A DNA stretch of 64,000 nt. Origin: Sphingosinicella flava (lineage in GTDB: Bacteria; Pseudomonadota; Alphaproteobacteria; Sphingomonadales; Sphingomonadaceae). Positions within the stretch are counted from its first letter, which is position 1; every line of letters starts with the position of its first letter. The stretch covers positions 725,122-789,121 of the forward strand of contig NZ_CP065592.1 in NCBI RefSeq assembly GCF_016025255.1, read 5' to 3'. The notes beneath the pieces are model-generated. The model was not told the origin of the DNA, did no database searches, and saw only the letters and a program-made list of their open reading frames with translations. The position numbers and the translations under genes are program-made. Of the stretch, positions 27,571 through 38,107 are shown one piece after another.

Positions 27571-29426
27571 GCCTTTCCCCCCAATTCCTGGATGAACTCC
27601 GCGCCCGCACTCTGCTTTCGTCCGTCATTTCCAAGCAGGTGAAGCTGCTCCGGGCGGGGCGGGAATGGAAGGCGTGTTGCCCGTTTCACAAGGAGAAGAC
27701 GCCGTCCTTCACGGTGAATGATGACAAGGGTTTCTACCATTGCTTCGGTTGCGGCGCCCATGGGGATGCGATCCGGTTCTTGACCGATGCGCAGGGGCTC
27801 CCCTTCATGGATGCGGTGAAGGAGCTTGCCGACAAGGCGGGGATGGAGGTTCCGGCGGCCGATCCACGGGCGCGGGAAAAGGCCGACAAGGCGGCGGGGC
27901 TGTACGATGTCATGGCCGCGGCAGCGCGCTGGTTCGAGGAGCAGCTCGATGGGATCGATGGCGCCGATGCGCGCGATTATCTGAAACGGCGCGGGATTAC
28001 CGAAAAGACGAAGGCGCGCTTCAACTTCGGCTTCGCGCCGGATTCGCGGTCGAAGCTCAAGACAGCGCTCAAGGAGTTCGGAGTTGAGAAGCTGGTCGAA
28101 TGCGGCCTCCTCATCCAGCCCGAAGAGACGGGCAAGGAGCCCTATGATCGCTTCCGGGGCCGCCTGATGATCCCCATCCGCGACCCGCGCGGGCGGGTGA
28201 TCGCGTTCGGCGGACGCATCCTTGGTGACGGCGAGCCCAAATATCTGAATTCCCCGGAAACGCCGCTTTTCGACAAGGGACGGACGCTCTACAATCTCGA
28301 CCGCGCCTCGCCCGCGAGCCGCGATGCCAAGCGCGTCGTGGTGGTCGAAGGCTATCTGGACGTGATCGCCCTCGACCAGGCGGGGATCGGGGAAGGCGTC
28401 GCGCCGCTCGGGACCGCGCTGACCGAGGGACAGTTGGAGCGGCTGTGGCGGCTCTCCCCTACCCCCCTCCTCTGCTTCGACGGGGACGCGGCGGGGCAGA
28501 AGGCGGCAGTGCGGGCGGCCTTGCGCGCCCTACCCCATGTCGGGCCGGGACGGTCGCTCGGCTTCGTCACGCTTCCGGCCGGGCAGGATCCCGACGACCT
28601 CATTCGCGCCAAAGGGCGCGGGGCGCTGGAGGAATTGCTGGGAAACCCGGAAAGCCTGGTCGACCGCTTGTGGCGGCATGAAAGCGCCGCCGAGCCGCTC
28701 GACACGCCGGAGCGCAAGGCGGGCCTCAAGCGCCGTTTGCTCGATCATGTCGGGAGCATCGCCGATCCCGACGTGCGCGATCAATATCGCAGCGCGCTGA
28801 TGGACCGCTTCTATGCGCTGATCCGTCCGCCGCGCCGGGAATGGGTACCCAATCGTCCCGTGCGGGGACAGAGTTTCCAGCGCTTCGCCCCGCCCCGCCC
28901 GGCATCGGCGGAAGCAAAGGCGGTGGGCGCGCGGGGGTTGGCGCCTCATGAAATGCGCGCCGTTCTCGCCGGATTGCTGCGTTTTCCGGGCGCGATCGCG
29001 CCCCATGCCGAGGCCGTGGCGGCGCTTCCGATGGGCGATGCGGGGGCCGCCCGATTGCGCGATGCGATGGTCGATGCGGCCCTGATGCACGGCGAACTTG
29101 ATCAGGAGCGGCTAAATACCATATTGGCGGACGAAGGCGTCGCTGCTCTGGTGGAGCAATTGCGCCTGCAAAAGGGATTGGGCTTTTCCTTCACACGCCG
29201 TGCCGCCGACCCGGAACGCGCCTTTCGCGATCTCGTTCTGGTGATCGAGACATTGGCGGCCAGGCCCGCGCTGGATGCGGCTTTCGAGGCGGCGACGGCA
29301 CGGCTGAAGGAAGATGGAAATGAAGACGCGTTCGCGGAGCAGCAACGGCTCCGGGCGGCGCGGGATGAGGCTGACAGGAGGCTCGCGGCGTTGATGGAAA
29401 GCGACGCGGACCAACCCTCAAGTTAA
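27567..29426 (+). CDS. dnaG: DNA primase
   Basis: 619 residues. The CHC2 zinc finger has ligands Cys38, His41, Cys59 and Cys62 (CCPFHKEKTPSF ... FYHCFGCGAHGD). A primase core with a TOPRIM motif follows (VVVEGYLDVIALDQAG and LLCFDGDAAGQKAA), then a C-terminal helicase-binding domain. It makes RNA primers for replication. The start is GTG 27567: the GGGAGGGGAGG before it, contributed by the DUF559 unit's right repeat, is the only good ribosome site. A frame extending to 27525 would be repeat-encoded. Confidence 0.95.
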   Translation: MSLSPQFLDELRARTLLSSVISKQVKLLRAGREWKACCPFHKEKTPSFTVNDDKGFYHCFGCGAHGDAIRFLTDAQGLPFMDAVKELADKAGMEVPAADPRAREKADKAAGLYDVMAAAARWFEEQLDGIDGADARDYLKRRGITEKTKARFNFGFAPDSRSKLKTALKEFGVEKLVECGLLIQPEETGKEPYDRFRGRLMIPIRDPRGRVIAFGGRILGDGEPKYLNSPETPLFDKGRTLYNLDRASPASRDAKRVVVVEGYLDVIALDQAGIGEGVAPLGTALTEGQLERLWRLSPTPLLCFDGDAAGQKAAVRAALRALPHVGPGRSLGFVTLPAGQDPDDLIRAKGRGALEELLGNPESLVDRLWRHESAAEPLDTPERKAGLKRRLLDHVGSIADPDVRDQYRSALMDRFYALIRPPRREWVPNRPVRGQSFQRFAPPRPASAEAKAVGARGLAPHEMRAVLAGLLRFPGAIAPHAEAVAALPMGDAGAARLRDAMVDAALMHGELDQERLNTILADEGVAALVEQLRLQKGLGFSFTRRAADPERAFRDLVLVIETLAARPALDAAFEAATARLKEDGNEDAFAEQQRLRAARDEADRRLAALMESDADQPSS

Positions 29427-29444
29427 ATTGGAACAGGCTTGCGA

Positions 29445-31475
29445 ATGGCGAAGACGAACACGGTCGACACGGCGGACAAGAGCGAAGGTGGCGATGCCCC
29501 GCTGATCGACCTCAACGAGGCGTCGATCAAGAAGCTGATCGCCCGCGCCAAGAAGCGCGGCGTCATCACCTATGACGAATTGAACGATGCGCTGCCGCAG
29601 GACCAGATGTCGTCCGAGCAGATCGAGGACATCATGTCGGCATTGAACGACATGGGCGTCAACATCGTCGAGAATGACGACAGCGACGAAGAGGAAGGCG
29701 GCGAGGACGCCGGCGCCGAAGTCGAGGAAGTCGGCGAGGAAGGCACCGAGGGCGAGCGCTTCGTCATCGAAAAGAAGAAAGAGACGGTCGATCGCACCGA
29801 CGATCCCGTCCGCATGTATCTGCGCGAAATGGGCGCGGTGGAATTGCTGTCGCGCGAGGGCGAGATCGCGATCGCCAAGCGCATCGAGGCCGGCCGCGAC
29901 ACGATGATCTGGGGGCTGTGCGAAAGTCCGATCACCTTCAACGCCATCATCGAATGGTCGACGGCCTTGAACGAAGGCCGCATGCAGCTGCGCGAGATAT
30001 TGGACCTCGATGCCATGCTGTCCAAGGGACCGACTCCCGAGCAGGTCGAAAGCGCCGAGGACGAGAACGAGGACGAGATTTCCGAAAAGACGGCCGGGCC
30101 CTCCTTCAAGGAAGAAGAGGAGCCGGAAGAGGAAAGCGTCGACCAGGAGGAAGACGAGCTTACCGAACGCCGCACGCCGCGTCCCACCGAGGATGAGGAC
30201 GAGGATAACGCGCTTTCTCTTGCCGCGATGGAAGAATTGCTGAAGCCGCAGGCGCTGGAGAAATTCGCCAGCATCACCGCGCTCTTCAAGAAATTCTCCA
30301 AGCTGCAGAATGCGCGCATGGAAGCGATGGGCGCCGGGCAGGATTTCCCCAAGGCGGACGAGAATAAATATCAGAAGCTGAGTGAGGAGCTGACCGCCGA
30401 GGTCGAAAGCGTCCAGTTCCACCAGCAGAAGATCGAATATCTGGTCGATCAGCTCTACAGCTACAACCGCCGCCTCACCGCGCTGGGCGGCCAGATGCTG
30501 CGCCTCGCCGAGCGCCACAAGGTGCCGCGCAAGGCGTTCCTCGACAATTATATGGGCCACGAGCTCGACGAGAATTGGTCGGAACGCGTCTGCAATCTCG
30601 ACAAGAAATGGAACGCCTTCTGCACCCAGGAAGCGGCTTCCATCGAGCGTATCCGCACCGAAATCAGCGAGATTTCCCAAGCGACCGGCATGAGCCTGGG
30701 TGAGTTCCGGCGCATCGTCAATCAGGTGCAAAAAGCCGAGCGCGAGGCGCGGATCGCGAAGAAGGAAATGGTGGAGGCCAACCTTCGCCTCGTGATTTCG
30801 ATCGCCAAGAAATATACCAATCGCGGCCTGCAGTTCCTGGACCTCATCCAGGAAGGCAATATCGGCCTGATGAAGGCGGTCGATAAGTTCGAATATCGCC
30901 GCGGCTACAAGTTCAGCACCTATGCGACGTGGTGGATCCGGCAGGCGATCACCCGCTCGATCGCCGACCAGGCGCGCACGATCCGCATCCCGGTCCACAT
31001 GATCGAGACGATCAACAAGCTGGTCCGCACCGGCCGCCAGTTCCTGCACGAGTTTGGCCGCGAGGCGACTCCGGAGGATCTCGCGGAACGTCTGTCGATG
31101 CCTCTCGAGAAGGTCCGCAAGGTGATGAAGATCGCCAAGGAGCCGATCAGCCTCGAAACGCCAATCGGCGACGAGGAGGACAGCCACCTCGGCGATTTCA
31201 TCGAGGACAAGAACGCCGTCATCCCGGTCGACGCGGCGATCCAGGCGAACCTCAAGGAAACCGTGACGCGCGTTCTGGCCTCCCTCACCCCGCGCGAGGA
31301 ACGCGTGCTGCGCATGCGCTTCGGCATCGGCATGAACACCGATCACACGCTCGAGGAAGTCGGTCAGCAGTTCAGCGTGACTCGTGAGCGCATCCGCCAG
31401 ATCGAAGCGAAGGCGCTCCGGAAGCTGAAGCATCCGAGCCGGTCAAGGAAGATGCGGAGCTTCCTCGATCAGTAA
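29445..31475 (+). CDS. rpoD: RNA polymerase primary sigma factor (sigma-70)
   Basis: 676 residues. It has an N-terminal region 1.1 ([22 protein letters not shown]), a long acidic non-conserved region (~200-270), region 2 ([21 protein letters not shown], with the promoter-melting aromatics), [19 protein letters not shown], region 3, and region 4 with the helix-turn-helix ([26 protein letters not shown]). It directs transcription of housekeeping genes. It lies 18 bp after dnaG in the same operon. ATG 29445 is preferred to a TTG two codons upstream. Confidence 0.97.
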   Translation: MAKTNTVDTADKSEGGDAPLIDLNEASIKKLIARAKKRGVITYDELNDALPQDQMSSEQIEDIMSALNDMGVNIVENDDSDEEEGGEDAGAEVEEVGEEGTEGERFVIEKKKETVDRTDDPVRMYLREMGAVELLSREGEIAIAKRIEAGRDTMIWGLCESPITFNAIIEWSTALNEGRMQLREILDLDAMLSKGPTPEQVESAEDENEDEISEKTAGPSFKEEEEPEEESVDQEEDELTERRTPRPTEDEDEDNALSLAAMEELLKPQALEKFASITALFKKFSKLQNARMEAMGAGQDFPKADENKYQKLSEELTAEVESVQFHQQKIEYLVDQLYSYNRRLTALGGQMLRLAERHKVPRKAFLDNYMGHELDENWSERVCNLDKKWNAFCTQEAASIERIRTEISEISQATGMSLGEFRRIVNQVQKAEREARIAKKEMVEANLRLVISIAKKYTNRGLQFLDLIQEGNIGLMKAVDKFEYRRGYKFSTYATWWIRQAITRSIADQARTIRIPVHMIETINKLVRTGRQFLHEFGREATPEDLAERLSMPLEKVRKVMKIAKEPISLETPIGDEEDSHLGDFIEDKNAVIPVDAAIQANLKETVTRVLASLTPREERVLRMRFGIGMNTDHTLEEVGQQFSVTRERIRQIEAKALRKLKHPSRSRKMRSFLDQ

Positions 31476-31567
31476 TCTCGCCAACGCACCACTTTTATGG
31501 TTGCGATACTTCGACGCGACGGCGGTTTGGCAGGCTTATAGCAATATGAAATGCATGCACCATGCGC

Positions 31568-31597
31568 CGCGGATGATAGAGCGGTTCATCATCCGCG
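31568..31597. terminator. Bidirectional terminator candidate after rpoD
   Basis: A perfect 10-bp stem CGCGGATGAT/ATCATCCGCG with a 10-base loop lies between rpoD and the convergent gene at 31611, followed by CATCTTTATATT on the plus strand. Nothing else is evident in the 135-bp gap. Confidence 0.55.
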
Positions 31598-31610
31598 CCG
31601 CATCTTTATA

Positions 31611-33536
31611 TTAATCTCGCTTGCTATCGCTGCGCTGTGGCTCCGCGACAGGTTTAATTGTGCCGTAGGCTCTCGGGGTCGTGCTTATATAATCTTGATA
31701 TTCTCTCAACGTTCGCGCGACGGCTTCATTGGCTTGGTCATATATTTGCTTTGCCTCGTTCTCAGCGGTCGCATCTCCCTCTGCAGCGGCCATTCGCTCC
31801 TGCGCCTCCCTGACTGCATTGCGACTGCTTTCCAATTTGTCGACAAGTGCTTGTTCTTCAGGGGGCATGCCGCCCCCTTCCCCGTCGGGGCCGTCATATT
31901 CGGGAAGTGCCTTCTGTTCCGGCGATGACCCGGCAGTGGCGGCAGAGCCGATCGGCTGATCCAAGGCGCTTCGTCCCGACAGGTCAAATGGGGAGTTTTC
32001 CGGGTGAGGTTCAGCGCGCAAATAATCCTGATACAGGTCCGGCGCGTTCTTCCTCAAATATTCGCTATATGCATTCTCCGACCGAACGACTTCCCTACGG
32101 GCTTCGGTGAACATTCTGTTGGCCTCCTTATCCGCTGGATGATCATCTCGATAACGAGCAGCTTCTTCCAGCTTGGCCCGGGCCTTGTCGTAATTGCTTT
32201 TCAGCTCTTCCCGAACGGCTTGATGCGCGAGGTCATTCGCGCGCGCTTCGGTCTGGCTGCTGGTTTCATAGTCTGCTTCCGCCGAGGCGCTGTCGCCCTG
32301 TTGACCGACGCTGCTGATGAAATTGCCCGGATCGCGATCGAAGCTGAAGTTCATCGGCTCGGCCGGGTGCCGCACGGAATAATCGATGCCGGCGAGGCCG
32401 GTGATGGCAGCCTTGCCATTCTGGAACGACAGCCGCGCAGTATCGGATTGACCGCGCGGCAGATCGAGTTGGATGACGAGGCCTCCCCAAGGATCGGTGT
32501 TGATGACGCCGCCTGCCTCCATCTCCTTGATATGATGATCTTTCAAATAATAGATGACCCCCGCGCGCGGAGGCTCGGCCATATAGTCGATCTCGAGTTT
32601 CGCAGAGTCGACCACCATGGCCGGTTGCTCGGCATCGTAAGGCTGTTCTTTACGCGGGCCCGGGACGGTCTGGCTTCTGCGGTCCCAAAACGTGCAGCCG
32701 CTGACCATCTTGCCCTGCCGCATGATCGCTTCGGGCGCGCATATCGATTCGAGATAACCTTCGAGGTCGGTGATGACGGGGCCCTTTTCCTTACCAGGTT
32801 GGGCTTCCTTTACCGGTGGCTTTGCCGGTGCTTTGGACGTCTCGGGTACGGCGCCTTCAGTCCATTTGTTGAGCTGGCGGAAGGCATCCTGTAGCAATGC
32901 TCTTGCATGACCCAGCTCCCCACGCGCGCTAGCGATCCGCTCGATATGCTCAGCACTGAAAGGATTCTTGGTCGCCTCAACAATCGCGCGGCCTAGATCT
33001 GTCTGCGCTTCATCGATCACTCTCTGCAAGTGCAACATGAAAGCGTGGGCACCATCGTGCCACCCTTGCCTATCGACCGTCATATCTTCGCCGTCAGGCA
33101 GGAGGCCGGCATCACGAAAAGAGATGATTGCGATATAGTCGGCGGTGGCGGTTTGCAGCGCGCCCGCATCCGTACCGGATTCCGCTGCCGCCTGAGTGAT
33201 GCGAGCGGAAACATTCGCCGCCGCCGCGGCTTCTCCGCGCAAAGCGCTCAAGACCGCCGCGACCGGTTCGTCTTCAGGGGTCGGGATATTGGCGAGCCTG
33301 GCCAGTCCGGTTAACTGTCGCGCGACAACCTCGCATGTCGCGGGCGAGCTGGCCGCAGCGCGGGAAGCGATTTCATAGTTTAGCTCAAAGCTCTGCCGCA
33401 GCGGATCGGCGGTTGCGCCGGCCCCGTTAAAGGCGGTACGTGCGGCCTCGACATCTCCAAGACAATCCGCCCGCGCTGCGGAGGGCATCGCCGCGCAGAG
33501 CAAAATGGCGGTACCGGCCAACAAGGTGAAACGCAT
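31611..33536 (-). CDS. Large secreted protein of unknown function
   Basis: 641 residues with a Sec signal peptide (MRFTLLAGTAILLCAAMPSAARA, cleavage after ARA). The middle holds a beta-rich segment (PAMVVDSAKLEIDYMAEPPRAGVIYYL, WGGLVIQLDLPRG). The last ~200 residues are charged, Glu/Ala-rich and likely coiled coil (KARAKLEEAARYRDDHPADKEANRMFTEARREVV; ESSRNAVREAQERMAAAEG). No domain is recognised. GC is somewhat lower than the flanks. GGGAGGG precedes the ATG. It stands alone, convergent with rpoD and divergent from the PspC gene. Confidence 0.8.
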   Translation of the reverse strand: MRFTLLAGTAILLCAAMPSAARADCLGDVEAARTAFNGAGATADPLRQSFELNYEIASRAAASSPATCEVVARQLTGLARLANIPTPEDEPVAAVLSALRGEAAAAANVSARITQAAAESGTDAGALQTATADYIAIISFRDAGLLPDGEDMTVDRQGWHDGAHAFMLHLQRVIDEAQTDLGRAIVEATKNPFSAEHIERIASARGELGHARALLQDAFRQLNKWTEGAVPETSKAPAKPPVKEAQPGKEKGPVITDLEGYLESICAPEAIMRQGKMVSGCTFWDRRSQTVPGPRKEQPYDAEQPAMVVDSAKLEIDYMAEPPRAGVIYYLKDHHIKEMEAGGVINTDPWGGLVIQLDLPRGQSDTARLSFQNGKAAITGLAGIDYSVRHPAEPMNFSFDRDPGNFISSVGQQGDSASAEADYETSSQTEARANDLAHQAVREELKSNYDKARAKLEEAARYRDDHPADKEANRMFTEARREVVRSENAYSEYLRKNAPDLYQDYLRAEPHPENSPFDLSGRSALDQPIGSAATAGSSPEQKALPEYDGPDGEGGGMPPEEQALVDKLESSRNAVREAQERMAAAEGDATAENEAKQIYDQANEAVARTLREYQDYISTTPRAYGTIKPVAEPQRSDSKRD

Positions 33537-33805
33537 GAGAAATCCCTCCCGATAACGCTGCCTTTACCTGCCTTTAGCCGGTTTCCGCCACCCCAATCGA
33601 CGAGACCCGTCATTGCGTCGACGATGTCGGCTGCGGATGCGGAGGGCAAAGCTGGCGGGATTTCCCAATTGTTGGCAACGCAATGCCCCATTTGAATGGG
33701 CAGGCTGCTTCATCTCTTCCAGAAACCGCATGAATTCGCCATTTTCTTCATCTGGCATGGCGTTTGCTTTTGCTTGCCGTGAGCATGTTTCAAAAGGAGC
33801 AAAAT
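33537..33805. other. Divergent intergenic region
   Basis: This 269-bp gap separates the secreted unknown protein from the PspC gene. It is AT-richer than the genes around it and should hold both promoters, but I see no convincing consensus element and no coding frame with a ribosome site. Confidence 0.5.
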
Positions 33806-34096
33806 ATGGAAGCCGCCATCCGCCAGAACCTTTTCACCCGCGACGACACTTTCCTGGGCATTTGCCAGGGACTGGGCGAAGATCTGGGCATCAGCCCCGA
33901 TCTCTTTCGCGTCGCGATGATCCCGGCCTTGTTCTTCTTCCCGGTCCAGACCCTTGCCGCCTATTTCGGCACGGGCGCGGTGGTTCTTTTCTCGCGTCTC
34001 GTTTTCCCGGCTGCTCCACGCGTTCGCAAGGGCACGGGACCGCGCGTCGAAGCAAAGCCCGCCGGGATCGAGACCGAATTGCAGATGGCGGCATGA
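33806..34096 (+). CDS. PspC domain protein
   Basis: 96 residues. NLFTRDDTFLGICQGLGEDLGISPDLFRVAMIPALFFFPVQTLAAYFGTGAVVLFSRLVFP is a PspC domain: the aromatic-LGICQGLG motif and one or two transmembrane helices. PspC proteins sense or relieve envelope stress at the inner membrane; no pspA or pspB is adjacent. ATG 33806 is chosen because AAAGGAG lies six bases before it. Confidence 0.85.
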   Translation: MEAAIRQNLFTRDDTFLGICQGLGEDLGISPDLFRVAMIPALFFFPVQTLAAYFGTGAVVLFSRLVFPAAPRVRKGTGPRVEAKPAGIETELQMAA

Positions 34097-34223
34097 TCGT
34101 CCATTTCGGCGCAAAATGCGCCCTCTGTCCCCGATCGGGACGAGGCGTAAACTTCGCCTTTACCTAACCCCTGCTAGCCGGGGAGGCACCGCACCGGAAG
34201 GACGGGATCAAGGGGAGACGAGA

Positions 34224-34895
34224 ATGGCGATGGCGAAAATTGCGGCACTGGAAGTCTCCCGGGGCGCCAGCCTGCTCTTCGCGCACGTCATGGAGCGCGG
34301 GAGCGTGGCGCATCCCTATGTGCGGAGCCCCTTACTCTCATCGGGGCCCGCCGCGGAAGCGAACCTTGCCGACGCGATCCATTTCCTTTGCACGCTTCAT
34401 GCCCGCTATCCGAGCATCATCGAAATGGCGCAGGACCGGAATGCCGATTCGCTGGCCGGCCAATGGTTCGCCGCCGCCTCGCGCGCCTTCACGACCGAGC
34501 GCAACCTGCTCGCCAAATTGGTCGTGACCGTCGGCCCCCTGCCCGCGACGCCGGGCGCCGGGGCGAGCGATGCGATGGCGCTGGGGCAGCAGCGGGCGAT
34601 CACCTTGCTCGCCCAATCGGAGCGGCGCGGCTGCGGGCTTGGCGCGGCGCTGGCGCTGGCGCTCGACTGGTTTCACATTCGCCATGTCCTGAACGCAGCC
34701 GCCCTGCATTTCGGCATCGTGCCGCCGCCCAACCGCTTCACCGATGAAAATGCCGTCGCCGAAGTTGCGCACGCCGCGATGGAAAATCCGGCGGTCGAAC
34801 GTGCCCTTCTCTTCGGGGCCGAGCAGATCCTCCTCCAGCATCACGGCCTGTGGGGCGTACTCGAAGCCCGGCAACTGGCGCGTAGCGAGCGCTGA
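34224..34895 (+). CDS. Uncharacterised sphingomonad-type helical protein
   Basis: 223 residues, cytosolic, helical and Ala-rich, with no signal peptide. Several His/Trp/Arg positions look conserved-type (IHFLCTLHARYPSII, LALDWFHIRHVLNAAALHFGI, QILLQHHGLWGVLEA), but I cannot assign a family with confidence. AAGGGGAGACG precedes ATG 34224. It lies upstream of moxR on the same strand with a 71-bp gap. Confidence 0.7.
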   Translation: MAMAKIAALEVSRGASLLFAHVMERGSVAHPYVRSPLLSSGPAAEANLADAIHFLCTLHARYPSIIEMAQDRNADSLAGQWFAAASRAFTTERNLLAKLVVTVGPLPATPGAGASDAMALGQQRAITLLAQSERRGCGLGAALALALDWFHIRHVLNAAALHFGIVPPPNRFTDENAVAEVAHAAMENPAVERALLFGAEQILLQHHGLWGVLEARQLARSER

Positions 34896-34966
34896 ATTCC
34901 GGGAGGCGGCTTGCCTCTCCCCTCCCCCTCGCTTATTCCCGCCTTACGCTTACGTAAGAGGGCAGA

Positions 34967-35809
34967 ATGCGTTTCGAGGGCACCAGGGATTATGTCGCGA
35001 CCGACGATCTGAAGGTCGCCGTCAATGCCGCGGTGACGTTGCGCCGCCCCTTGCTCGTGAAGGGCGAGCCGGGAACCGGCAAGACCGTTCTCGCCCACGA
35101 AATCGCGAAGGCCGCGAAGGCGCCGCTCATCGAATGGCATGTCAAATCGACGACCAAGGCGCATCAGGGTCTCTACGAATATGACGCGGTCGGGCGCCTC
35201 CGCGACGGCCAATTGGGCGATCCGCGCGTCCACGACATCGGCAATTATATCCGCAAGGGCAAGTTATGGGAGGCGTTCACGTTCGAAACGTTGCCCGTCC
35301 TCTTGATCGACGAGATCGACAAGGCGGACATCGAATTTCCCAACGACCTCCTCCAGGAATTGGACCGGATGGAGTTCCACGTCTATGAGACGGGGGAGAC
35401 GGTGAAGGCGAAGGAGCGGCCGATCGTCGTCATTACGTCGAACAATGAAAAGGAGCTGCCCGACGCCTTCCTGCGCCGCTGCTTCTTTCACTATATCAAG
35501 TTTCCGGACCGGGAGACGATGCAGGCGATCATCGATGTCCACTTCCCCGGCATTCAGCAGATTTTGGTCAGCAAGGCGATGGACATTTTCTACGAGGTCC
35601 GCGACGTGCCCGGCCTCAAGAAGAAGCCCTCGACGAGCGAGCTGATCGATTGGCTGAAGCTGCTGCTCCACGAAGACATGCCGCTCGACGTGCTGCAATC
35701 GCGCGATCCGGCAAAAGCGATCCCGCCGCTGCACGGCGCGCTGCTCAAGAATGAAGCCGACATCATGCTGTTCGAGCGCCTGGCCTTCCTGTCGCGACGG
35801 GGCGGCTGA
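34967..35809 (+). CDS. MoxR-type AAA+ ATPase
   Basis: 280 residues. Walker A is GEPGTGKT (33-40), Walker B is VLLIDEIDKAD (~110), sensor 1 is VVITSNNEKELPDAFLRRC. MoxR ATPases act with VWA-domain partners as chaperones that insert cofactors or mature protein complexes. The expected VWA (CoxE-like) partner is at 38215, separated by two unrelated genes. The start MRFEGTRDYVATDDLK matches relatives. Confidence 0.92.
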   Translation: MRFEGTRDYVATDDLKVAVNAAVTLRRPLLVKGEPGTGKTVLAHEIAKAAKAPLIEWHVKSTTKAHQGLYEYDAVGRLRDGQLGDPRVHDIGNYIRKGKLWEAFTFETLPVLLIDEIDKADIEFPNDLLQELDRMEFHVYETGETVKAKERPIVVITSNNEKELPDAFLRRCFFHYIKFPDRETMQAIIDVHFPGIQQILVSKAMDIFYEVRDVPGLKKKPSTSELIDWLKLLLHEDMPLDVLQSRDPAKAIPPLHGALLKNEADIMLFERLAFLSRRGG

Positions 35810-35815
35810 ACGGGG

Positions 35816-36688
35816 GTGCCGAAGCATACCCGCTTTGAGCAGGTTCGCACCGCTCTTGAAAATGCAACGGTCGCTGGCGGTTGGCCAAGCCATATCTACG
35901 AATTCCTGTTGTTCGGGTTCAAGCAAGCCTGGGCTTGCCTGTTCGGCGCACTGATCCTGTTTCTGTTGATCGCGACACATCTTTTCTACCCGGATGACGC
36001 ACCGCTTGCCCGCTACGATTTTCTGACGCTCGCGGCGATCGGCATCCAGATCGCGCTCCTGCGCTTTCGACTGGAGACATTGGAAGAAGCCAAGGTGATC
36101 CTGGCTTTTCATATCGTTGGAACCGTGATGGAATTGTTCAAGACGGCGGCGGGATCCTGGGTCTACCCGGAGCCCGCCATTCTGAAGATTGGCGACGTGC
36201 CGCTCTTTTCCGGTTTCATGTATGCGGCCGTCGGCAGCTATATCGCGCGCATCTGGCGCATTTTCGATTTCCGTTTTACCCATTATCCGCCGCGCTGGGC
36301 AACGATGCTGCTCGCGGCGGGCATTTACGTCAACTTCTTCGCCCATCACTGGGTTGCCGACATGCGGGCGCCGCTCCTCGCCGTGACCGCAATCCTGTTC
36401 CTTCGCTGCCGCATCTATTACACGCCGTTCCGGACGCCGCGATGGATGCCCTTGCTGATCGGCTTCTTCCTGGTCGCGGGTTTCATCTGGCTGGCCGAAA
36501 ATATCGCCACGTTTTCGAATGCGTGGATCTATCCCGATCAGAAAGACGGCTGGCGCATGGTCTCGTCGGCGAAACTCGTCGCCTGGTATCTTCTGATAAT
36601 CATCTCATTCTTGCTAGTATCGCTGCTTCATCGCCCGGAGGCGGTTAGCGAGAGGATGCCAGAGAGAACCGCCGGAGCCCGAGGCTAG
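35816..36688 (+). CDS. DUF817 family membrane protein
   Basis: 290 residues with ~8 hydrophobic segments (WACLFGALILFLLIATHLFY, MLLAAGIYVNFFAHHWV, LLIGFFLVAGFIWLAENIAT). The motifs FGFKQAWACLFGALIL, VGTVMELFKTAAGSWVYPE, MYAAVGSYIARIWR and ENIATFSNAWIYP identify DUF817, an integral membrane family of unknown function. It starts with GTG 6 bp after moxR, which suggests co-transcription with it. Confidence 0.88.
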   Translation: MPKHTRFEQVRTALENATVAGGWPSHIYEFLLFGFKQAWACLFGALILFLLIATHLFYPDDAPLARYDFLTLAAIGIQIALLRFRLETLEEAKVILAFHIVGTVMELFKTAAGSWVYPEPAILKIGDVPLFSGFMYAAVGSYIARIWRIFDFRFTHYPPRWATMLLAAGIYVNFFAHHWVADMRAPLLAVTAILFLRCRIYYTPFRTPRWMPLLIGFFLVAGFIWLAENIATFSNAWIYPDQKDGWRMVSSAKLVAWYLLIIISFLLVSLLHRPEAVSERMPERTAGARG

Positions 36689-36694
36689 GGCCGG

Positions 36695-38107
36695 TCAGGC
36701 CACGATATCGTCCCTGTAGGCCAGTTCGAAATTGCCCCACCGGCGTCCCTTGATATGTAGGGGGATGAAGACGTTCTTTACCGGGATGTAATTGCCGTCG
36801 CCGAGCTGAACGCTGTACACGGCGAGCATGGCCGGCGCGTCGCTCGCAAGGGCGCGGCTGGTGGGATCGTCCATCATGATCCGCCGGTTGCGGCAATGCT
36901 TGACGTTCCATTTCGGATCGGGGCCCTGCTTGTGGCAATGCTCCGTCCGGTGGGTCGGCAGATAGCCGTTCATGTCATTGATCACCGGCCCGACATAATA
37001 ACGGGGATTGCTGGCATTGATGCGATCGAGCAGCGGTCGGACATAGGTGTCGGCGAAATCGCTGAAGGCCGTATCATATTGCTGCGGATTGGAACCAGGG
37101 ACCGGGCGGTAATCCTGATCGAAGACTTGGGCGAGAGTGATTTCGCCCCGGTCGATCCCGGCTTCTATGACGGCAGCGACCTCATCGCGATACCCCTGTG
37201 CGGCTTCGATGATTTCCGTGTCGTCGATACGCACACCGCAGCTCGCCAGCTTGTCCAGCATGAAACTGGAGAGCTGTTCCAGCTTCGTCAGGCGATCCTG
37301 TGCCTGAACGAGCTGACCGCCATTAGCGCGGGCGTCGACCGCGAAGGCCGCGAGACCGCCCTTCACATTATCGAAGCTCTGCTGGATGATGCTGGTCGAT
37401 TGCGCGATGCCATCGGTCTGCCGGTCGACCATCGCGACGAGTTCCGCCACATCGTGGATCGTGTCGTTAATGGTGCTGAAGCCACTTTGCGCTGCGCGGC
37501 TGCGATCCACGCCGGTTTTAATTTCGGAAATGACGAGGGACGCCTCGCGCGTGAGGGAGGCGATGGTCGTCCCGATCTCGCTGGTTGCGGCGCGCGTGTC
37601 GTGAGCGAGTTTCTTCACTTCCGCCGCGACGACGGCGAAGGACCGGCCCGCCTCGCCTGCCCGTGCCGCTTCGATGGTGGCGTTCAAGGCCAGCATATTG
37701 GTCTTGTTGGCGATCGCCTCGATACTCGAGGTGACGTTCTGCACCTGCTCCATCGCGGTCGCGAAACCGGCCATGCGGTCGCCCAGTTGGACAACCAGAT
37801 CGGCAAGTCCGCTGAAGATTCCGATCGTGTCGACGATGGCGCTGCGTCCGTTTTCCAGCTTTTCGCGCGCGCGTTCGGCCAGGATGCGCGCTTCGTCCGT
37901 CGATTCGGCGACCCGCGCCTGATCAGCGAGCAAATGCCGGGTGACGTCTTCCAATTTGTCGAGGGTCTTCAGATTCGCGGCGATGCGGTCCGAAACCACG
38001 GAAACATAACCCGAGACGTCCGTGCATTCGATCGCGAGAGAGCCACAATTGCGCGCCACTTCGTTGATCGCATTGCTGTCCAGTTCTTCTACCGCCGAGC
38101 TTGCCAC
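36695..38107 (-). CDS. Soluble methyl-accepting chemotaxis protein with C-terminal sensor region
   Basis: 470 residues with no transmembrane segment. The signalling hairpin comes first: [44 protein letters not shown] (~129-172) is the canonical CheA/CheW contact tip. The C-terminal ~170 residues form a separate domain ([13 protein letters not shown]..., [67 protein letters not shown]) that resembles a cache/PAS-like sensor. Sensor placement after the signalling domain is unusual. GTG start with AAAGGGG upstream. Two TTAACC hexamers (38140, 38165), CtrA half-site-like, lie in the shared upstream region. Confidence 0.85.
   Translation of the reverse strand: MASSAVEELDSNAINEVARNCGSLAIECTDVSGYVSVVSDRIAANLKTLDKLEDVTRHLLADQARVAESTDEARILAERAREKLENGRSAIVDTIGIFSGLADLVVQLGDRMAGFATAMEQVQNVTSSIEAIANKTNMLALNATIEAARAGEAGRSFAVVAAEVKKLAHDTRAATSEIGTTIASLTREASLVISEIKTGVDRSRAAQSGFSTINDTIHDVAELVAMVDRQTDGIAQSTSIIQQSFDNVKGGLAAFAVDARANGGQLVQAQDRLTKLEQLSSFMLDKLASCGVRIDDTEIIEAAQGYRDEVAAVIEAGIDRGEITLAQVFDQDYRPVPGSNPQQYDTAFSDFADTYVRPLLDRINASNPRYYVGPVINDMNGYLPTHRTEHCHKQGPDPKWNVKHCRNRRIMMDDPTSRALASDAPAMLAVYSVQLGDGNYIPVKNVFIPLHIKGRRWGNFELAYRDDIVA

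Noticed and set aside
29418-31433. A 671-codon minus-strand frame opposite rpoD
   Set aside because: Antisense shadow of rpoD; the sense strand carries all sigma-70 motifs.
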